Part shown: in pieces, positions 60,417 through 64,000 of the stretch
Layout: each line of letters opens with the position of its first letter
How positions within the stretch are numbered: position 1 is the first letter of the stretch
NCBI GenBank assembly: GCA_039714535.1
Contig: JBDLJC010000017.1
Location: forward strand, 1-64,000
DNA: 64,000 nt
Reading direction: 5' to 3'
Source of the DNA: JAGXFP01 sp039714535
GTDB lineage: Bacteria; Desulfobacterota; Desulfobulbia; Desulfobulbales; JAGXFP01
Translations under genes and position numbers: made by a program
The notes under the pieces: generated by a model
Databases searched by the model: none
Told to the model about the DNA's origin: nothing
Seen by the model: only the letters and a program-made list of their open reading frames with translations

Positions 60417-60824
60417 TTGGGTTTAGCTTATCAAGATAAAAAAATCAGGATCGACAAGTGGCTGTGGGCGGCCAGGTTTTTCAAGACTCGGGCTTTGGCC
60501 AGTCAGGCCGTTGTCGGTGGGCGCGTCCATCTTAACGGCGAGAGGGTCAAGCCCGCCCGATCCATTAAGCCTGATGACGAGTTGCGGATCACCAGGGGGT
60601 ATGACGAGTTTGTGGTCATTGTTGCCGGTCTTCATGATCGCCGGGGTCCGGCCTCTTTGGCCCGAACCCTCTATGACGAGACCGAAGCCAGTATCGCAGC
60701 CCGGCAAAGCGCTCGGGAACAGCGACGTCTCATGGCGGCAATAAGGCCTGTTGAGCCGGCCCGTCGCCCCGGTAAAAGGGATCGCCGTCTGATCAGAAGG
60801 TTTATCAGAAATAGTGACGATTGA
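60417..60824 (+). CDS. S4-domain RNA-binding protein (Hsp15-like)
   Basis: 135 residues from TTG 60417. The S4 domain is clear (IRIDKWLWAARFFKTRALASQ, then GRVHLNGERVKPA). The C-terminus is very basic (RRPGKRDRRLIRRFIRNS). Hsp15/HslR rescues stalled 50S subunits carrying nascent chains. Confidence 0.92.
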   Translation: MGLAYQDKKIRIDKWLWAARFFKTRALASQAVVGGRVHLNGERVKPARSIKPDDELRITRGYDEFVVIVAGLHDRRGPASLARTLYDETEASIAARQSAREQRRLMAAIRPVEPARRPGKRDRRLIRRFIRNSDD

Positions 60825-60917
60825 TATTATCCCGGTATTGCCATGTCCTTTGGTACTTTTTACCGGGCCAGCAAATTTGATTATTATAATTTTGAATTTA
60901 ATTAAGGAGAAGTAAAC

Positions 60918-61532
60918 ATGCGAAAGATAGAAAGAGCTCTGATCAGTCTCACCGATAAATCAGGCATTGAAGATTTTGCCCGCCAGCTTGAGGAGATGGG
61001 CGTTGAAATCCTTTCAACCGGCGGCACGGCCAAGAAGATGCGTGACAATGGCATTAAGGTTATGGATGTTTCCGAGTTTACCGGTTTTCCCGAGATGCTT
61101 GATGGCCGGGTGAAAACCTTGCATCCTAAAGTACACGGAGGCATCTTGGCCCAGAAAACCAACCCTGATCACCTGGCGCAGATGAAGGCCCACGACCTGC
61201 AGCCCATCGATCTGGTCGCGGTTAATCTGTACGCCTTTGAGAAGACCGTCGCCGATCCCAGCTGCTCTCTGGTCGATGCCATTGAGAATATCGATATCGG
61301 CGGACCGACCATGCTGCGGGCTGCCGCCAAAAATTATCGGGATGTCACCGTGTTGGTTGATCCGGCCGATTACCCCCAGGTCATCAGGGAAATGAAGGAA
61401 AACGGCAACACCACCCTCAAAACCAGGTTCCGTCTGGCGGCCAAGGTTTTTGCCTTGACCTGTCGTTACGATACGGCGATCTCTGCTTGGCTCGACAAGG
61501 TGGATGTTGACAATAATCCCGAGCTCAGCTAG
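60918..61532 (+). CDS. purH: stand-alone IMP cyclohydrolase (PurH N-terminal domain)
   Basis: 204 residues covering only the MGS-like IMP cyclohydrolase domain of PurH (ALISLTDKSGIEDFA, LSTGGTAKKM, GRVKTLHPKVHGGIL, NIDIGGPTMLRAAAKN). Normal bifunctional PurH is about 510-530 residues, so the AICAR formyltransferase half is absent here. The stop is clean and followed by purN with its own ribosome-binding site, so this is a genuine separate gene. The formyltransferase must be encoded elsewhere or replaced. Confidence 0.93.
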   Translation: MRKIERALISLTDKSGIEDFARQLEEMGVEILSTGGTAKKMRDNGIKVMDVSEFTGFPEMLDGRVKTLHPKVHGGILAQKTNPDHLAQMKAHDLQPIDLVAVNLYAFEKTVADPSCSLVDAIENIDIGGPTMLRAAAKNYRDVTVLVDPADYPQVIREMKENGNTTLKTRFRLAAKVFALTCRYDTAISAWLDKVDVDNNPELS

Positions 61533-61541
61533 GAGACGACC

Positions 61542-62108
61542 ATGAAGATGGCGGTACTGCTGTCCGGCAGCGGTCGGACTCTGGATAATTTTCATGAGCG
61601 AATCGCGGCCGGGACCATGCAGGGCTCCATTGAGGTGGTGATAGCCAATGTAGCCGGTGTCCTTGGCCTGGAGAAGGCCGAAAAATACGGTTATCCGGCC
61701 TTTCATGCCAAAGACAATGAAGAGACCAATCGGATAATCGCGAAGTATGATGTCGATCTGGTCCTGCTGGCCGGTTATCTGAAGCTGTATCAGCCGTCGC
61801 CGCGCCTGGCCAGATCGGTGCTTAATATTCATCCGTCCCTGATCCCTTCGTTTTGCGGGGCCGGTTTTTACGGGATGCGCGTCCATCGGGCTGTGAAGGA
61901 GCGGGGCGTAAAAGTTACCGGCTGTACGGTCCATTTTGCCAATGAGGTCTACGATGAAGGACCGATAATCGTCCAGAGATGTGTGGTGGTGGCAGAAGAT
62001 GATACCCCGGACGATATTGCCGCCAGGGTTTTTGCCGCGGAGTGTGAGGCCTTTCCGGAGGCGGTCAATCTGGTGGTCGAAAAGGGCGTTGAATATTTCT
62101 GGAAATAA
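61542..62108 (+). CDS. purN: phosphoribosylglycinamide formyltransferase
   Basis: 188 residues. AVLLSGSGRTLDNFHE (GSGxxL), the HPSLIPSFCG loop with catalytic His, and GCTVHFANEVYDEGPII with catalytic Asp. Third step of purine synthesis. Its TAA overlaps the first possible pyrR ATG. Confidence 0.94.
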   Translation: MKMAVLLSGSGRTLDNFHERIAAGTMQGSIEVVIANVAGVLGLEKAEKYGYPAFHAKDNEETNRIIAKYDVDLVLLAGYLKLYQPSPRLARSVLNIHPSLIPSFCGAGFYGMRVHRAVKERGVKVTGCTVHFANEVYDEGPIIVQRCVVVAEDDTPDDIAARVFAAECEAFPEAVNLVVEKGVEYFWK

Positions 62109-62125
62109 TGGGAGGATTTAGCAGG

Positions 62126-62665
62126 ATGAAAGGTGAAAAACAGCAGATAATGACAGCCCATGATGTTGACCGAGCCTTATCGCGTATTGCCCTGCAGATC
62201 GTCGAGAGGAACCGCAATGTCAATAATCTGGCGATTGTCGGCATCCATACCGGCGGGGTTTTTCTGGCCGAAAGGATAAAAGAGTTGATCAAGGGCCGGG
62301 AGAATGTCGAGGTGCCGATCGGCAGTCTTGATATCACCCTGTACCGGGATGACTGGAGTCTGGCCAGCCAGAGTCCGATTGTCAAGACCACTGACCTTAA
62401 CTTCCCGGTTGAAAGCTGCACCCTGGTTCTGGTTGACGATGTGCTGTTCACTGGTCGCACCATCCGTTCGGCGCTCGATGCCATCATGGACTTCGGTCGG
62501 CCCATGGTTATCCAGCTGGCGGTCCTGGTTGATCGGGGCGGGCGGGAGCTGCCCATCCAGCCTGACTTCGTCGGACTGCATGTCAACGCCGAAGACAATG
62601 AGCGGGTTGATGTCCTCCTCAAGGAGAAGGGCGGAGTTGATGGGGTGGTCCTGGAGTCTAGTTAG
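62126..62665 (+). CDS. pyrR: PyrR bifunctional regulator/uracil phosphoribosyltransferase
   Basis: 179 residues from ATG 62126, chosen because GGAGG lies 10 bases upstream; ATG 62108 would add six residues. PRTase signature LVLVDDVLFTGRTIRSA. In many bacteria PyrR senses UMP and controls pyr attenuation; no pyr gene or attenuator is visible here. It follows purN closely. Confidence 0.92.
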   Translation: MKGEKQQIMTAHDVDRALSRIALQIVERNRNVNNLAIVGIHTGGVFLAERIKELIKGRENVEVPIGSLDITLYRDDWSLASQSPIVKTTDLNFPVESCTLVLVDDVLFTGRTIRSALDAIMDFGRPMVIQLAVLVDRGGRELPIQPDFVGLHVNAEDNERVDVLLKEKGGVDGVVLESS

Positions 62666-62709
62666 TAGCTGTCCAGAAACGGCTAATTTCTCATTAGGGT
62701 TTGCGGAAC

Positions 62710-64000
62710 ATGACTAAATCTGAAGAGTCATGCAGTGACCTGCGCTATGTTTTTCAACGGGTCCGAAAAAAGGCGGATGATTATAAATCCTATCATTTTA
62801 GCCACCAGCAAAACGATATCCTTAAGACGTTTTTTGATCTGGCTCAAGAATTCGCGTCCCTCCAGGATTTTTACCGAATCTGCGTAGTTATTCCCAGGGT
62901 CTACCTTGATTTGCAGGTCAGGCTTTATCTGCTTGATATCAGCACCAATAAGCTCGAACTGGTTTGTGATTCCCAAAATGGTGTGTACGCCGAACCGCAG
63001 CCGGCGCCGGACTATCTGCGTCTTGCCAAGAGCCCCTACGAGTACGAAGGGTCTTATCTGGTGCCCATCTGCCGGAAACACCACAAAGTCGATAGTACTC
63101 CGACCCTGTTGCTGCAAAGCAGCTTGATGGGAGTGTTCGAGGTCTCTCCCAGGCAGGGCCTGACGGAGGAGGACTATTTCTTTTTCGGTAAATTCACCAA
63201 TCGGATAGCCTATAATCTCCATAATCGTCGGCTTGTGCGGCAGAATATCAGGCATTTGGAATTCATTAATAATCTGGTCATGGACATTGAGCACAATGTC
63301 ATTATTCCCAATATGTACTTCCGCCACCTGTTCAAGCAACTTCGGAAGAGTCTGAATAATTTTGAGGAGCTTGTCGATGACTTGCCCGGTGTCGGCGAAA
63401 CCATGCCCCTTGATCCGATGGTCAGGGAGCGGCTCCTCGAGTTAAAGGTTGAGCTGACCGAAAATCATCGTCACCTCTTGGATCATCACGCCAACACCTC
63501 TCTTTTCCTGGAAAGTCTTTTCCGGCGCGACCATTTCAAGGAAGGTCATCTGGTCTTGAAGACCAGAAACTGTATGGTCGAAGCAGAAATTATCAGGCCC
63601 CAGCTCGAAAATTATCTCAGCCGTTTTGAACTCTACGGGATTGAGGTAGAGCATCCCGCCGGGATGGAGGAAGAAATTTATCTGTCCGTCGATATCGGTC
63701 TCCTGGCCCAGGTCTACGCCAACCTTTTTTCAAATGGCGTCAAGTACACCGCCGAGATTGTCAGGAAAGACGGCAGCAAGAGGAAGGCCCTGGCCTATGG
63801 CAGGGAATTCTGCCGGGATTTTTTCGGGACAGACAAGGCCGGCATTAAATTTAATGTCTTTACCACCGGCCCCCATTTAAAGAGGGATGAATTGAGCCGG
63901 ATATTTGAAGATGGTTTTCGGGGCGCAAATTCCGCTAAAAGTCCCGGCACCGGCCACGGTCTTTCTTTCATTAAGCAGGTGGTCGAGATCCATGGCGGCA
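62710..64000 (+). CDS. sensor histidine kinase, 3' end beyond the window
   Basis: Open from ATG 62710 to the window end (430 residues, incomplete). A GAF-like soluble sensor region (about 40-190) is followed by MDIEHNVIIPNMYF with the probable phospho-His. The HATPase domain keeps N-box LFSNGVKYT, F-box IFEDGF and G2 box GTGHGLSF, while the G1 box reads FTTGPH instead of DNGPG. No membrane helix is seen, so it is cytoplasmic. Signal unknown. Confidence 0.85.
   Translation, partial: MTKSEESCSDLRYVFQRVRKKADDYKSYHFSHQQNDILKTFFDLAQEFASLQDFYRICVVIPRVYLDLQVRLYLLDISTNKLELVCDSQNGVYAEPQPAPDYLRLAKSPYEYEGSYLVPICRKHHKVDSTPTLLLQSSLMGVFEVSPRQGLTEEDYFFFGKFTNRIAYNLHNRRLVRQNIRHLEFINNLVMDIEHNVIIPNMYFRHLFKQLRKSLNNFEELVDDLPGVGETMPLDPMVRERLLELKVELTENHRHLLDHHANTSLFLESLFRRDHFKEGHLVLKTRNCMVEAEIIRPQLENYLSRFELYGIEVEHPAGMEEEIYLSVDIGLLAQVYANLFSNGVKYTAEIVRKDGSKRKALAYGREFCRDFFGTDKAGIKFNVFTTGPHLKRDELSRIFEDGFRGANSAKSPGTGHGLSFIKQVVEIHGG

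Overview
The window reads as a chromosome segment of a Gram-negative anaerobe, most likely a deltaproteobacterium (Desulfobacterota, perhaps near the Desulfobulbales). The reasons are the gene orders (rpsP-khpA-rimM-trmD-RNA methyltransferase-rplS-rnhB-yraN; rplU-rpmA-obgE-proB-proA-nadD; yebC-ruvCAB; ftsEX-envC-ctp), the TIGR03960/DUF2344 radical-SAM fusion, multiheme cytochrome c, CooC, an ArsC-like selenoprotein read through an in-frame UGA, outer-membrane barrels and frequent TTG starts. The organism call is an inference, because no rRNA or sulfate-reduction gene is present.

Layout. 1-1.1 kb: the end of an IS3-like element, an AT-rich methyltransferase and clustered palindromes. 1.2-2.8 kb: a metal-efflux permease with its ArsR/SmtB repressor, promoter and operator. 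3-6.4 kb: histidine kinase, rsmI, the selenoprotein gene (4741-5076) and small envelope proteins. 6.6-12.9 kb: rlmE, yebC, ruvCAB, panB and a two-subunit class I fumarase whose genes are separated by a 175-bp terminal-inverted-repeat element. 13.2-21 kb, minus strand: ctp, envC-like, ftsX, ftsE, cooC, and an uncharacterised pair (VWA lipoprotein plus coiled-coil membrane protein). 21.4-23.3 kb: two exported proteins and an A-type Fe-S carrier.

23.5-28.4 kb is an AT-rich accessory block that I interpret as the remnant of a chromosomal integron. It holds a decayed intI N-terminus on the plus strand (28333-28431) and an attI-like core (28211-28217). Next comes a cassette in canonical orientation (membrane protein 27386-28192) that ends in a well-formed attC (27296-27386), whose R'' box is exactly complementary to the cassette's 5' boundary. 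Further left are an XRE-ImmA/IrrE two-gene module, a rhombosortase with its GlyGly-CTERM lipoprotein target, a frameshifted Ada-like zinc-binding secreted protein, and weaker attC-like sites.

28.8-64 kb is mostly housekeeping. It contains an octaheme HAO-like cytochrome, ileS-lspA, fabD, ffh and the ribosomal/RNA-modification operon. A 109-bp near-perfect palindrome then precedes rnhB-yraN-pdxA-tmk. After these come a TPR lipoprotein and LolA/B-like lipoprotein, the radical-SAM fusion with rng, rplU-rpmA-obgE-proB, proA and nadD. A CHASE2 Ser/Thr kinase with a PP2C phosphatase, an outer-membrane barrel, a monoheme cytochrome c, folE2, an S4 RNA-binding protein, stand-alone IMP cyclohydrolase-purN-pyrR, and a histidine kinase cut by the window end complete the segment.
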